Notes: generated by a model from the sequence alone, not told the origin. Positions 24,156 to 37,601 are shown, counted from the stretch's first letter. The stretch: DNA of 64,000 nt from Casuarius casuarius (GCA_003342895.1 PTFA01000494.1:99982-163981); one strand, 5' to 3'. Made by a program: numbers and translations.

Positions 24156-25770
24156 AATCCCCTCAAAATCACAGGAATAAGCTTGTAGAAGTTACAGGAG
24201 GAGAATTTCCACAGAGACAGTGAGGCAGTAACCTGTCTCCTGAAAGGCCCACAAATAGACAAAATGAAAATACAGAAATTTCCTTTGGCCTAATTCACAC
24301 GCTCTTCACTATAACCTTGTGCCACAGGCCTCTGGTTCATGGTAATTTAAGAGCTCCATTTCTTTTANCAGACTGCTTTGCAAATGTCTGCTTCACACTA
24401 GAAATACAGGAGAGCACACAAGTGTAACCATTTTAGTAGCTGCCCTCCGCCCTCCCCCCCCAAACAACTCAAACCTAAACCCTTTGTGGCTAGGGGTACA
24501 TGGGGGCTTCATAATCCCGATGCCAGGAGCAATTTGACACCATCCTAACTTTACTTAAAACCACACATGCATGCAAAGAACCTATGTAAGCAACCCCAAA
24601 GCTTCCCTACTAGCTGATCTCTAGCATCAGTCCTCATTAATTTTCTCTTGTTTTGCTCAATAATGGTTTGATGCTTGCCAACACTCCCAAGGACAAGGTT
24701 ACCTAATTATCAAAGATTAGCAATGCCCAAACCTCTTCTCCAGGTAGTGCTGGGCTCGCCAGAGAGCAAGATCTGCCAATTCTTGGCTAACTGCCAAATT
24801 CCCCCTATTGACAGTCCTGGCACAATGAGGTCCAGCTGCTTTTGCCCTTTCAAAGGGCCTGACAAATGGCTTTTTCCAGGTGGCTGTTAAAGGAGTTCAC
24901 ATGTGCATTTCTCAAGCAGCTCAGTTTCTGCTGGTACTACACACTTGATGATGTGTAAAATGCCAGTGAAGCAAGCAGTGCTGTTGCAGATGTGACTGAA
25001 AGAGTGCAAACGTTTCTCTGTTTCTGAATTAATGAGAAAGGAAAAGGTTTGTTTTCATCTGGTATTAAAACCTGCAGAAGCAGGGTAACCCACGCTGGAA
25101 CAGTGCTTCTCTTCTAGCTCCCTGCTGTAATGACTTGCAAGAGTAATACTAAGCCCTTCAGCTCATAAAAACCCTGCTCAGTATCTGTGTTGACTGGAAA
25201 AACATAAAGGGCACTGGCTTTTTAATTCCTGACACAGAACAACAGGATGGTAACAAGGACTGAAAGGATAATTATTTTCTCTTTCCTCAGCAAAATCACT
25301 ATCAACAGTCACTTCTGACATCAAGACAACTTAAGTTTCTGTTCTCTCTCAGAACTTAAGGCAAGGTCATCATAACTGAAGTCAAACGGCATCTACATAA
25401 GCACAACCCATGCAGCAGCAGCTGAGCATTACCTGTTTGCAGTAAATTCAAAGAAAAGAAATTGGGGCTGGAAATGTAACTAGTGCTAATGCAAGCTTAT
25501 TTGAGATTTATCCCCAAAACTTGAAGTTATTCATGTTTTGTTTTTCATTTTTTTCTGAGGCAGCTGATCTTACGCGATCCCCTCATTTTCTTCCCCCATC
25601 CTACAGCAACAGATGCATCAGTAGCATCCTACTGATGGGGTGGAATGAAGCAACTTCTCTGAAGGGTCCTAGTGTGGGTGGGTTTTTTTGTTTGTTTCTT
25701 TGTTTTTTTGACCAAAATGGATCTTACAGCACCCTAGCAAGAATAGTCCTGCAGTCACCAGTCCACATGG

Positions 25771-25865
25771 GGAGTCAGAGCATATGCAGTCCGGTCTCAG
25801 CAACCTTTGGGAAGCTACTTAACCCCACTATCTTAGTTCTGATAGACGAAATAGGCAAAGTAGCA
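25771..25865 (+). repeat. MIR-like SINE relic
   Basis: Sense-strand MIR landmarks in order: GGAGTCAGAGC, CAACCTTTGGGAAGCTACTT, AACCCCACTATCTTAGTTCT and GATAGACGAAATAGGCAAAG. These match the ACCTTGGGCAAGTTACTTAA / CTCAGTTTCC / GTAAAATGGGG region with decay. Confidence 0.5.
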
Positions 25866-26461
25866 TGCAGATTCACCCATCCTTTGTCTCATCTTGTCTA
25901 CTGAAAATACTATTTTCTTGAAGCACACTGTCTTCAAATAGCTCTGATCACCGTGGGGGTGCCCCCGGGCCAGGTGTCACCACTACAGAAATTCTAAACN
26001 ACCACCCCAAGTCTATGAAAGACANAGAAGTGAAGAAAGAGGTAAAGCNTATGTAGGTGAGCCCAAGGCTACGACTGACAATAATGAAGAACTTGGAGAC
26101 ACATGAAACAGAGAAAAAAGAAACATGTAAACAGAATACCAGAAAATTGTTACTAACTAGCTTGCCTTTTGAGGTCATGTCATCTTCTGTGGGAAGCTAA
26201 TGGACAAACTAGGCTGGAGAAACTCCTTGATAACAAGGGAATGCCCTGGTTTTGTAGAGCTAAGCAGACAGCTCTCTTCCATTTCCATCTCAAGGGTGAC
26301 ATAGCTGTTCTTTACACTTTATTTTTCCCTATTACTTTCTCCATTTTCTTACAGTATCAAATTTCTTCTCATTCTGTTTAGTTGTCAAAGTGACCTTATG
26401 CTGCATGCAGACTGCCTTTCTAATGGAGAAACAAAGAAAAAATAGCTCTCAGAATTTGCTT

Positions 26462-26472
26462 CCCCCCCCCCC
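26462..26472. repeat. poly-C tract (11)
   Basis: Eleven consecutive C. Confidence 0.95.
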
Positions 26473-26974
26473 GCTTAATGGTCTTTCTATTCACCAGTTG
26501 ATCTGAGCAATCATAAGAGGCATACTTGTGTTCCATTACCTTTCCTCTGCAAGCAGGCTTGGTCAAAGCTTGCAACTCCACGTCTAGCCTGCGAGAACTT
26601 TCCGTAACATCCTTCAATTCTGCAGTTCTTTAAGGCCGTGGCTCTCAAGCTGGCCAGTTAATCTGCACCAGTGACAGCCAGCTACTGCTCCCAGGCCCCT
26701 CCNGTCACATTTCTTTTGCATCACACTTGACACTCAAGGTCAAACAACATGGAAGGTTTGAAGCTTCAGTGATATTTCACTTCATCTCTCTCTCTCTGGG
26801 TTAGGCTGTTCTTGACTAAGTCAAGAGAGACGGAGGAGTCTGCTTCCCTCTTCTGCTTGGTCCTGCCGTGACCCTCCAACAGCAGGGAGCTCTGCCCCAT
26901 CCCCCTCGTTCCAAGGAGGAAAGTAGTGTGCTGTCTAACTGTCCACTGCCCAGTACAGCTGACCGCAAACTTAC

Positions 26975-27013
26975 CGAGGAGCCACTGACCACATGGTGAT
27001 GGGGAAGCTGCTT
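26975..27013 (-). CDS. candidate 39-nt internal exon
   Basis: Minus strand: an excellent acceptor (CCCATTTGTCCTCACGCAG, preceded by more pyrimidines) ends at 27014, and a donor TCG/GTAAGTTT follows 26975. The 39 bases are open in all three frames; phase 0 to 0 reads KQLPHHHVVSGSS. The plus strand across the same bases is also open (starts at 26993, MVMGKLLLREDKW), so the segment is simply stop-poor and the frame is not diagnostic. No recognised family. Confidence 0.25.
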
Positions 27014-29977
27014 CTGCGTGAGGACAAATGGGATGCAGAGGAGAAACCNTACTGGAGACTCCTAAGTTCTCTTTCACTCCGCTACTGCTGAGGTAAGATA
27101 AAAATATACCTATTCTTCCCTGTTATGGAGGGCTGATAACCCATCTGTCCATTCGGTTTGTCATTTGGCTATGATAGTGCCCCCATCTATTAGAGAGGGA
27201 TTACTGTCTTCTCCTCTTAGGAGCATCTATACTATTAAATTCTCAGAGATCATCTCTCATCTCCTTAGAATCAAAAGTTGTGTTATTTTCTGTGATTGCC
27301 ACACACGAAGCAGCACCTTTCATTCATTCACTTTCTGCCATGGTTAATTTCTAAGCTATTCTACTGCGAATAATTTTGCCTANCAAACAATTTGCTCACT
27401 TGATCTAAAACCCCCATTTGCAAGGAGTCAGCAGCTCAGGTACCTGTTGCTTTTTGAAAATATCCAGTCTGCAGGGAGCAGGTTGCTAGGTCCCTGCTTT
27501 TTCAGGTCAGCTTCCTTATGCGGAACAGCAGCAACAGCGTCATTACCTATCTGATGGATAAAATACAGCCTGTCAAGCTGAACAAAATCCATCTTTCCTG
27601 TTCGTTTCCATTCAGATTCCCCTTTCTGCCCACCAGTCAGAATCCCTCTCATGTGCAGCTGAAGTTTCTGATTTGCATTCCACAAATGGCACCTTCTTTT
27701 ACCATGTCTTTTTCTATTACAATAAGCTGTGATGAATCTGTTACATGAGCTTTCACACACTCTCCAGCTCCACGGAGAGCACCTCAGGACTTGTTCCATT
27801 TTTCAGGCTGCAGAGCCATCAGGTCAAGGCACTTGCCTCGCAGCACATGGCAGCATGCTTTTGTGGCAAGCAATCCACTCCCATCAAGTTGATACAGTTG
27901 GTTACAAGATGCTGGGTAGCAGAGAATAAATNCCCTCCTGCTCTCCACAATTCTTCACGTTGTCACTAAAATAAGGTGAAAGTGGCCCCACCGGCATCAA
28001 TGNGAATTTTATTACCAATTTCTAAAGAATTCATCTGGACTTGTTTGAAGAAAAAGAGCTGAAACACAGCACGGCATTTAAAGTCTCCCTTCCTCTCAGT
28101 GCGGGCCTGGAGACTTGAGCAAGGATTGACTCTTAAGTCATAAATTGGCTCTCCACTCTCTTTCAACTGCTTCCCACTCCTGGGCAGCACAATGTTCCCA
28201 TAAAAGCATCACCTGCAGAAAAGCTGACCACAGCCCAGAACGATGCTTTGGGTCTGCTATTTGTTACAACTAACTCGTTTCATATCCTAAATGACAGACA
28301 ACATGCACTCTCTGAGTAGCTTTAACTGTATGAGCTTAACCACACACATAGCCAAAGATAAAGCTTAATAACTTGATAGCATGAACTCAACTAAAACACA
28401 TTGTATTTTTCTGCTTTGATATTAGGTGAATAAACTTATGCCAACATAAGATACATATGTATCTTTATATGTAAATCCACCCCCAAAAGTGCAGAGAAGT
28501 AGCAGCAGGGAAGGGNTAATCACAGAAGTAATTAAACCCCTGGAGAAGTTGTGGGGAGAGCAAATCTGCCAGCAGTTTCACAACCAGACACCCTTCTGTC
28601 TAGGAAGATTACTGTCCATCCACCAAGTGGCATTAACATAGGTTTCTCACAGACATATCTGGTGGGAATAGCTAGATAAGAAAACATGTGGATGTTGTGG
28701 ATGATGTCACAAGCCTTTGAAGGGATCCCATGGGACAAAGAACAAATGGTCTCCCCTCCACTCCACTCCCAATCTGACAGGATCTCATCTCTCCCCTTCC
28801 ACCTAGGCACGAGATGCTCTCAAGGCTTTGAAATCATTTGCTGTGCTCTACAGCCATGCNCAAATGTCACAGGCGCAATCACACAGAAGCTGTGCAGAGT
28901 TAACAGGACAGTGGCCTTGAAAACTAGTGCTACATAAGGTCACTCTCACCAGCCATCAGCCCTCACCTGGCCAGGCAGTGAGACTAACCCACAGGGAAAA
29001 CGGGATTCCACCCCCCCAACCATTTATTTTCCTTGAGTACTGATGATTCAAAGTTTTGTGCNCTCTCTCTTTCTAATAGGACATTCATCCCCTTTAGGAA
29101 GGGAACTTACTGAATGTTCTGCAGAAGGGGAAGTGTCTGCTGTCAAATACCTTTCCTTTTTATCGCAACACAGTTAACGACTTGCNCAGTTCCCTGTAAC
29201 CAGTGCATGCTTCCCATTTTTTCTGCAGTAGTTTCTTACTAGCTTCTTCACTTGGCATTTCCAGAGCTTTCTTCAGTGTCAGACAGGGTGAGAGCACTTT
29301 CCTGCCAAGAACTTTGTCAGGGAGAGAAGGGGAGGAAAGCAAAACCTGCAGCTGTAATAATAAAAACACAGATCAATGTCTTCTCTGAACCACCACGTTG
29401 GGTTATTCCATACGGATGATAAAGGAACTTCACAAGGTTGGCTGTTTATAGCTGGCTCAGTTTTTTCAAGGCTATGTGAAACTTCTACACAAAGTGGGCC
29501 AAAATCATTTGTGAAGTAAACAGACACAATTCCCCTGACTTTAAGGGAAGTTTTGCAGCCAGTTATTCCAAAGGGGGAAAATAGTAGTCAAACACTCCAA
29601 GTCCTGAAGTACCTCAGCCAGTGACAGACTGGCTTAGGCAATACCTTGGTTCCANCCTGCCCTGAGCACGTACTTTCACCTGGCCAACTTGGTATTTTCC
29701 AAGTTCTCCCACACAAAGGTTATCCCACAGATTTCTCGGCCCTTGTGTTGACTTGAAGGTTACTTAAGATACATCATGTAACAAAGCAGAGCTAGACTTA
29801 AGGAGCCTTGCCAGACTTCCTCGCATAAAGCTTTAGAGAGCTCTGTTAGAAACAGTGGTGGAGGAGCCAGCAGAGAATGGAAACACGGAGGACAGGAAAC
29901 CAAAAGGTAGTAGCAGTAAAGGAAAGCACAGGGCAAAGACAAGGAGTTAGAGAAAGCAGTGGCAGAGATCCAGCTTT

Positions 29978-29997
29978 AAAAAAAAAAGGGGGGGGGG
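29978..29997. repeat. A10-G10 junction
   Basis: Ten A directly followed by ten G, a purine-only block. Confidence 0.95.
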
Positions 29998-30996
29998 TCC
30001 TACCTCACATGTTTTCTTTGCATAGCTTAATAGGCTGAAACAGTAACAAGTTGGGCAAGACATGTATTGCTTGGCCTTAGAGATAACCAGCATCCTTGGA
30101 GATAGCCCAAAGAACAGAAAGGATGAATCCAAGCACCACTAAGCAAAACTTTCAGCTGAAATGTTCACATTAGCAGCTACATATAGTTCAGCTCCCCAAC
30201 CTGTGTGTACCTTTTTGTGCTGTGCTCTCTGCCCATCCTTCCTCACAGCTGCTTCTGTGCAAGTACTCTTCCTCTGTGTCCCTTGTTCTCTACTCCCTGC
30301 TCTGCACTTAGCTCTTTCCCTAGTTAGGTGGCCTATTTCCTCTTTCCTGTATGTGCAGGAAAAATGATAGAAAAGAGCAAGAATTACTGTCAACTATCAT
30401 AATCAATGAAAAATCTCAAAGAGAAACAAATTCATTAAGAATGTGCTCATAGATTTGTGATTACAATAAAAAAACCAAAACACCAGATTTCAGGCATCTT
30501 CAGAAACCACTAGCACTTTGTAGCTTTCCTGAGAAAGAAGCTCCTAAGAATTTTTAAACACTCAGTCCAGAACCCCAAATTCCATAGAATAGTTCTAAAA
30601 AACAGAAAAAGCTATGAAACAGAGGATGGAAAGCGTAAGAGGTGCTCAGAAAATAACCTCTTATNCTATGAGATTGAGATTACAAAAAACATTCGTATCT
30701 AGAAACTGAAGCCAAACTCTTGCTCACGATTGCAAACATTTCTGTGATCAAAAACTGAACCCCTTTGGGGGACTGGGATTGTAGCNTTGATGTTGTATCA
30801 AAACTTTTTTCATTTGGGCCATTCATGTTTTTAAACATGTGCATTATTAAGATATGGTCTAAAACATTGAACAAGACCCTTCTGAGTAAAGGAAGTAAGC
30901 TTTCATCACAAAAGTGTTGGCTTCTGCCCCATCACCCCCAGAATACTTCCCCATGGAATACTTTGCACAGCTGATTCTTTTCAACTGTTTATGATT

Positions 30997-31007
30997 CCCC
31001 CCCCCCC
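30997..31007. repeat. poly-C tract (11)
   Basis: Eleven consecutive C. Confidence 0.95.
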
Positions 31008-31110
31008 GAAACAAGTTTTCTCAGAAAGTTCCCATCATCTCTACAGGGCACACAACAGAGCTTAGTATGTCTCCTAAAAATGGAAGAGTCACTATATTGT
31101 TAAAGGAGTA

Positions 31111-31295
31111 GGTTGATAGTCCTGTATTCTGCTCCGGTTAACTTTTTGTTCCAGTCCTTCATTACAGGAAGCTGAGAATTTGTCTATATTTTGCTTTTAA
31201 GGAAATAAGTCAAAGTTCTTTGTGGCATATTTTCCTCCCTTGTAGAACGGAAATATTGGATATTTGCCCCAGAGGGCTACAATAAGAAAACATGA
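31111..31295 (+). repeat. MIR-like SINE relic
   Basis: TTTGTGGCATATTTTCCTCC followed by CTTGTAGAACGGAAATATTG and GCCCCAGAGGGCTACAATAA parallels the MIR segment CTGTGCCTCAGTTTCC - TGTAAAATGGGGATAATA - CATAGGGTTGTTGTGAG. The 5' part near 31120 (CCTGTATTCTGCTCCGG) is poorly preserved. Confidence 0.45.
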
Positions 31296-32178
31296 GCAAG
31301 AAGTGTTCACTAAGAAATTTCATTGAAAGGAAGCCCTTTAAACAACACACACACACGAGCAGTGAGACACTATACACGGGAGACGAAGCACCTCTGAATT
31401 AAGAGAGCAGTAAGAAACTGCATCNGAGGAGGAAACCTTTCTAAAAACCGTGACCTGTGAATTCAAAAATCACACAAACCACAGGCTCCTGTGTGTGGAG
31501 TTTGCTGAAAGAACCGTCTGTTAAATANAAACGGAGATGCAATTCTCCCTGAGGAGAATTAATGTTCAACTACCATTTTTGCTACTAAAAAGTTATCAAA
31601 TATCAGAAGATGCCCTTCTTAGTAATAAATCCCAAATAANGATCAAAGATCAAGCAAAGCCACTGCAGATGCGTTCCTACAGTGCAATTAAGCATGCTGT
31701 ACTTTGCTGTTTCCCAGTTTGACCATGGACTCAACTATCAGCCTCTTGGCTCTTGAGTGACACTACAGAAAACAGCAAATCCTAACAACGCATAACAGCA
31801 TAAAAGAGCATGCACATAACTATTTATCAGTTGCTCCTACACAAAAACAAATCTAGTAGAAAGCCAATAATGCTCTTTTCTTCCCTATTCCATGTCATAC
31901 TTAATTATTTTATGTCTCTGCTTGAAGTTACCTGAAGTTATTACTCTGCTTTGCTGTAGGGTATCAAGATCAAAAGACCACTAGAAATTTAGGATTTCTT
32001 CCAACCAGCCAAGGTTTGACACTTCTGACAAGAGAGTAACAGCAATTTGAAGAGAAAGTGTTAAATCCAGCCTAAAACTGTTTACAACGTTGGAAGTGGT
32101 TCAAGTTAGAGGAAAAGTTACCCTCTTATACTTCACATTGTTAGGAAAGATACAATTCAGATGTTTCCTGTATGGTGG

Positions 32179-32195
32179 TTTTTTTTTTTTTTTTT
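32179..32195. repeat. poly-T tract (17)
   Basis: Seventeen consecutive T; no adjacent retrotransposon body recognised. Confidence 0.95.
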
Positions 32196-32284
32196 CCCTC
32201 TCCAAAGGCCAGCGCATGACAGATGATCCTCGTAATAAATACTGCTGTTACTTGGCTTTTCTATAATCTTATACCCAAACATGT

Positions 32285-32375
32285 TCCTAAAACATTTATG
32301 AGACCTTAAAGAAACCCTCTGACTAGGTCTTACTGGTAAGGAAACTGAGAGGCTAAGTCTAAGTCATCAACTCCC
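32285..32375 (-). repeat. MIR-like SINE relic (antisense)
   Basis: GGTAAGGAAACTGAGAGGCT followed by AAGTCTAAGTCATC matches the reverse-complement MIR landmark GAGGAAACTGAGGCACAGAG - GGTTAAGTAACTTG. Upstream ATTTATGAGACC may be the CTCACAACAACC region. Short and decayed. Confidence 0.4.
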
Positions 32376-33426
32376 CAACACTTGAAATTCTCTCCCCCTT
32401 TTGTGCATCATCGTCTTCACACATCAACATATATTCCTCACTGCCTGGCCTGCTCCCAGCGCTGCACCCTAACCTCCTGCTCCCCGCCGCTCATTACCAC
32501 CAACACTGCTAGATGCTAAGGGACACTCCAATGTGTGTGTGAGGCCTTGGGAGCGAAGGGTGCTGCACCAGCTGAAGATCTGCCCTGGCACGGTTTGATC
32601 TTGCACAGCACCGACAAGCTGCAACATCTGCCCAAAGAAACTGTCGTCGTTCCACGTGACACAAGTTTCACTGCACAAACCTTTGGCATGTCTGTAAAAC
32701 TGCAGAAGCCGCCTTTGCGTAAACAAAGCTCACCTCAGCATTCGTCTAGTTTAAACTGCACCAGTGCATACCGTGTCTTGGGAAGGAGAGCANCTCTACA
32801 CCGGATTAATAGATTTCAACAGGAATCCATCCACGGACTTGCCAGGAAAAGCAACTCCTAACTCAGGCTTCTAATTTCAAAGCTGGAATCAGTTAAACCG
32901 GGCCCAGAGCCAAGCCATCTGCTCTGACTCACAGGATTAAGCCAGCAACAGGTGAACTTCTAACTAAGCCTTCAGTTTCATAATGCCAGAGTTTTTATAC
33001 GCGTTCACTATTACTCACTGCATCATTTCTGTCCTTTCCTTCCAGCCCGCACAGCCAAGTGACAGTCCATCTTTGCAACTGGGATATATTAGGAAATAGC
33101 CAAGTTCATTTTTGCTCCTAACATGAATTGACTTGGTAGATCCCTTGCCCATCACAGCACTTATTTTTCCTTTTCTTCTCTCGCTGCTTTTAAGCCAAAT
33201 TCTAGCAGGGGCTCTGCTCTAATAAGCAATACAGGCTGCTGAGAACAAAGTGTCATCCTTTGCCTTTCCCACAGCTTACAACTGCTGCCCATCAGCCAAG
33301 CTTCAGAAGTCAAACAATAGATATTTTTCACATAAAACAAGCGTAGGAACAGGACCATTATATTCTGTTTATTTTGGGATCTACAAAGCAGATAGCAATA
33401 TCAATTTTATTTTTAATTCCTCCCTG

Positions 33427-33450
33427 CCCCCCCCCCCTTTTTTTTTTTTT
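33427..33450. repeat. C11-T13 pyrimidine tract
   Basis: Eleven C followed by thirteen T, just upstream of the GC-richer block at 33.5 kb. Confidence 0.95.
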
Positions 33451-33588
33451 AAAGTCTCCTTTGGTTAACTATTCTCTGGCTACCCACTATGCTGCAGCGT
33501 TCCCATCTCTATTGCGCTGTTTCATCTCACCTTGATTTCCTATTTAGGAGGAAACAGAGAAAGTGGATTCCACTCTTCTGCCATGCAG

Positions 33589-33685
33589 TCAGTGGTCTCT
33601 CCCTGAGCTGTCTTGCTGTTGCCCACGCCTTCCCTCGCGTGCACAAGCATCCACCCTCCGTACGCACCGCTCCTCCTGGAGCCAG
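33589..33685 (+). CDS. candidate plus-strand 97-nt exon
   Basis: Plus strand acceptor CCACTCTTCTGCCATGCAG ends at 33588 and donor GAGCCAG/GTATGTGAG follows 33685. The block from about 33485 to 33790 is CpG-richer than its surroundings. Two frames are open across the exon (one reads QWSLPELSCCCPRLPSRA, another SGLSLSCLAVAHAFPRVH), and neither resembles a known protein. It could be a noncoding RNA exon or a false positive. Confidence 0.2.
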
Positions 33686-36600
33686 GTATGTGAGGAAGGG
33701 AGCCCGGCCCGCCAGGACGCAGAGGGCAGAGCCAAGCCTGGGTGGTCGTGAGGATGCTTTGCCTTGCGCCGTAACTGGAGAATCAATGCACAAAACACAT
33801 GCAGCCCTTCACTCCACTACCCTCTTCCTCTTGTTAACACACCGTCGACAACAGTTTGCTTTCTGCCAACCTTGTAGTGCTACTCTNTTTTCTAATGTCA
33901 TATCCAGTTAAGGCAAAAAAAAACAAAAACAAAAAAGCCCCACAGAAATACCATGAGTTATGTTTTGGTTATATATGTGACTAGACTGAAATCATTCCAT
34001 ACATTAAACTCTGTCATAAAGAGCTTGCTTTTTTTGGACAGAATTCTGATAAGTCTGGGTAGATTTAAGAGGAATATGCCTGTGTATTGATAGTGAACTG
34101 CTGAAAGCTTAACGACTGACAAGTAGTATCCTCTGTCCTAGAAAAGGCATGAGAAGACNATTTCCACAAAGCTGTTCTTCAAGCTAGCAGGCAAATGTTC
34201 AGCGATTGAAGGGCAAGTTCAAAGTGTGGCTTTTCTGTCAAAAATGATTTTGTACTATGGCCATTTTGAGGTTTCCAAGCACTGTGGATTAGAGATACTA
34301 ACACATACACACTAGAGCCTTATCAACTTCCACAGCAGATCAGCTCATGCTGCACATGAAGAGCACTTTGCTTTTTCCCCTCCCCTCTAACGGCCAGCCC
34401 GGAAAGGCAACCTCGGCTTCGGGAGGCAGNCTGCTTTCTTTCACATCTCAGCAAGGAACAGAGCAGTTCTAAATGCCAAAATCTGCTTTCGACTATACTT
34501 GAGCAATCCTGCTGTCTTCACATTATGCCTCTAACTAGCCAAGGCTTACCCCGGTGAGCAGCTATCCCAGAAAGTGCAGTGATTTTTATTACAAGTACCA
34601 AAGTGAAACAGGGGAAAAAANCTGCAATAAATAGGACACAACTTCATAAGCAACTTAAGTGAATTTAAGATCACATCACTCTACTCTGGAAAGAGGTAGT
34701 CCCTTTTCCTCCCTCCCCACTCCCGGCTATATGTTCTTAAATCCTTGGTACCAGCACGAGCNCTCATAGAGCTACAAGAGAAAGGGAAGGTCTGCCTGCT
34801 TCAAAGCAGGACAGAGGGTAAGAACACAGACTGCCAAGATGTAGATTGACCTAATTGCTGTTCATCTGCAGCTTAAGATTGGCTGAATTCCCTCTTGAAA
34901 CAGCCATCTCGGATGTGGCATGAAACCGTAGAATTAGATTCATAAGGAAGAAATACAACATNCCACATGGTAACTTTTAAGAGACATCATTCAGAGCTTT
35001 TAGCTTACTTCTCCATAATGTTAAGNTAAGAAAAACTCCCAGCTGAAACCATCCTCACATTCCTCTGTCACAGTTTCAGTTTCCATATGGAAAAACTACT
35101 CTATTTGCTGTGATTTACAGAGGACAGCTTCTGCTTGGCCCTCCCAGGAGATCANGGCTGCAAAAACAACAGAAATCTACAGTTGTTCCTTGAAGGAAAC
35201 GAAGGAGGCCAAATCAACANAAATACAGCCTGCCTTTCCTACGCCCATAATACAGTCTTGCAGGGTGAGCGGCTTGAACTGCTCAGCAGCCTCCTTTGTA
35301 AAGCTGGATCAATAAATACATTTTATTTTCCAGCAGATGTACTGTAGCTGTAAAGGCATGAGTTGTTAAAAACTCCTTCTATCACTAAGTTAAAATATCA
35401 GAGAGCTATGCTGAACAGGGCTAAATATATATGCTGGTTCTGAGTTAATATACCTCTGCTCTATATAATAAAACATTGTGTGGATAGAATAGGGAATAAA
35501 TCAGTGATGCATTCCCGTTACCTCACCCAGAATCCAAAAGGATTTAGGTACAGATTCGCCACCGAGTGATGCAGACAGTGACAGCTGTTCCCAAAAGGGA
35601 CCCCATCTTACACCAGCAGTGAGGCTGGTCTGCANTGCAGACTCTTTCTTAAATGATATTTGAATACGTACTAAGATTTGGAAGAGGACATGACCTATGC
35701 TGATTCTTTGAAATCATTCTTTGAAGACAGCACCACAAAGTAAACTAGAAATAAGGCAAGACTTATAATTATGGCACTCAACAAAAAAGCAGATGGTGGT
35801 CACACTCCTTTATCTACCCTTATAGAAGAAGCTACTTACAGACAACAANTCATTTAAGCAGCAAACTCCCCAAAGACTTCAAGGGATGCTTGATNTCAAA
35901 ATGTCTTTAAAAAATTGGTCTGTCACCTCCCTGCACTTTCCACNCCTNTATCTAGCCATCCAGACTNTTCTGCTTTGCTTATTTAGACTTCAAGCAGGGA
36001 ACACTTTCCTCCTCTGTTCATATGTTCAGTGGTTACAGCAGCAGGGCAAGGAACACCTGCAATGCAAATCGTAACTAGCAGTTAGTTTGAATTGCCTTCA
36101 CTTGTGCCAACTATGTTGCAAATAGATGCAACAAAGCCCAAAACTTCTGAACTGATTGATTTGAACCTATTTTCACAGAGAGAGTCTTAGCAAGCTGTAT
36201 TTATTAGCCATGCATTATGCCACATTNATACACACCTTCTCTCATCCTTTATCTGTCTTACCTACACTGAACAAACTCAGTGCCACAGTGCGCTCTCACC
36301 AACTATTTGTATTACACTAGCACAACAGGCCAGCACAGCTGCTGCAAATCAGTAGTGATAAAGAGTAGGCAGTATGCAAAGGGTCCTTTCATCTCAGCAA
36401 TACCTTTCAAAATGGCAATTCTGATCTGCATGAGTTGTGAAGCAATGTTCAAAAATGCATTACTGAACACATTTTCNAGTGCCCGTCTTTTCTTCTGTGC
36501 AGGCACATCCACAGGTCATGCTACGCTGGTCTAACCTCCAAGCAACAAAGCCAGGATTTCCAGAAGCAAGGTCAGTGTTCAAAAGAAAGAAAAGCAACCA

Positions 36601-37601
36601 TGCAAATGAACAAANATGTTAAGTCTTTTCAAGCCTGTTCCTATGCACAGTCCCAATGGGGCTGCAGATCCAACACTCTCTCCAAGTGACAAACTAGCCA
36701 TAAATGGCCATAGTTCCTTATTGCCAGCACAAAACAGAGCAAAACATCCCCTACTTGACCAGCTAACAGCAGTCTTTCAATTACCCACCNTCAACAGTAT
36801 TTGCTTTCAATCCCTTCTCAGCCTGCGTAGCCCTGCAGGTTAACAGAGCCTAACAGAGCAAAGCCGTGGCTAAGGAGTGAATACACATCCTCTTCAGCCA
36901 TTCCCACTACAAAAGGGGACAAAATAGCTGAGGGATGGCTTACGTGTCAAGCTCAAATTTGAAGAGCAGTGAAATTGTGACAAAAAGGCAAAGCGTACAT
37001 GATACTAGCTTCTTTCTAGTAAATTATATAACAAAGCTTAAAATGAAGCCCAGTTAGAGAAAAACCACCATAGCAACAGAAAAGAATGAAGACTTCTCAA
37101 AAGCAAGAACAAAACATGTCATTTTCTTAGGGCATAGTTACACGAGCTAAGCTAGTGCACTGGAAGTCAGTGCAAGCTACTGAAATATGTGGAAATTAAA
37201 AACAGCTTGGCTGTAACCTTTGAGTCTTACTTTGCATTAGAAATGCTCAACCAGGGTGAGAGCGCAGCCAATATTGGATGCCGATGGATCATTACCTTGA
37301 CCTTCACTGTGGGCAATACTTTGTGGATCTAGAATCTCAAAGTCAGTTTGTCTTGGCATCAAAATGCCACCAAGAAGAATGGCAAACTTNACATCCCACA
37401 GCGCTCACGCAGAGATCGCTGCATTTGAGTCATGAGGACAAGTTTTTCCCGTGCAACCAGTGGGTAAGGAAGGGATCCGATTTTTGACCCAAAACAGATT
37501 TAGCACAAGCGCAACTCCAGCAGCCAACACACAAAGACCTAGAGACATACCTCTACTCGGTCATATCTAAAAAATATAGTTTGGTTTATACCCAGCATGA
37601 C

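Larger units (their letters stand above)
21138..26974. other. no gene seen; intron-like or intergenic
   Basis: Unique sequence with a relic at 24.1 kb, a MIR-like fragment at 25.8 kb, a TTTG-type T-rich run near 25.68 kb and one poly-C tract. Confidence 0.6.

Noticed and set aside
28700..28785. C/D box snoRNA-like pair (GATGATG ... CTGA)
   Set aside because: C box lacks the final A and no terminal stem brackets the boxes.
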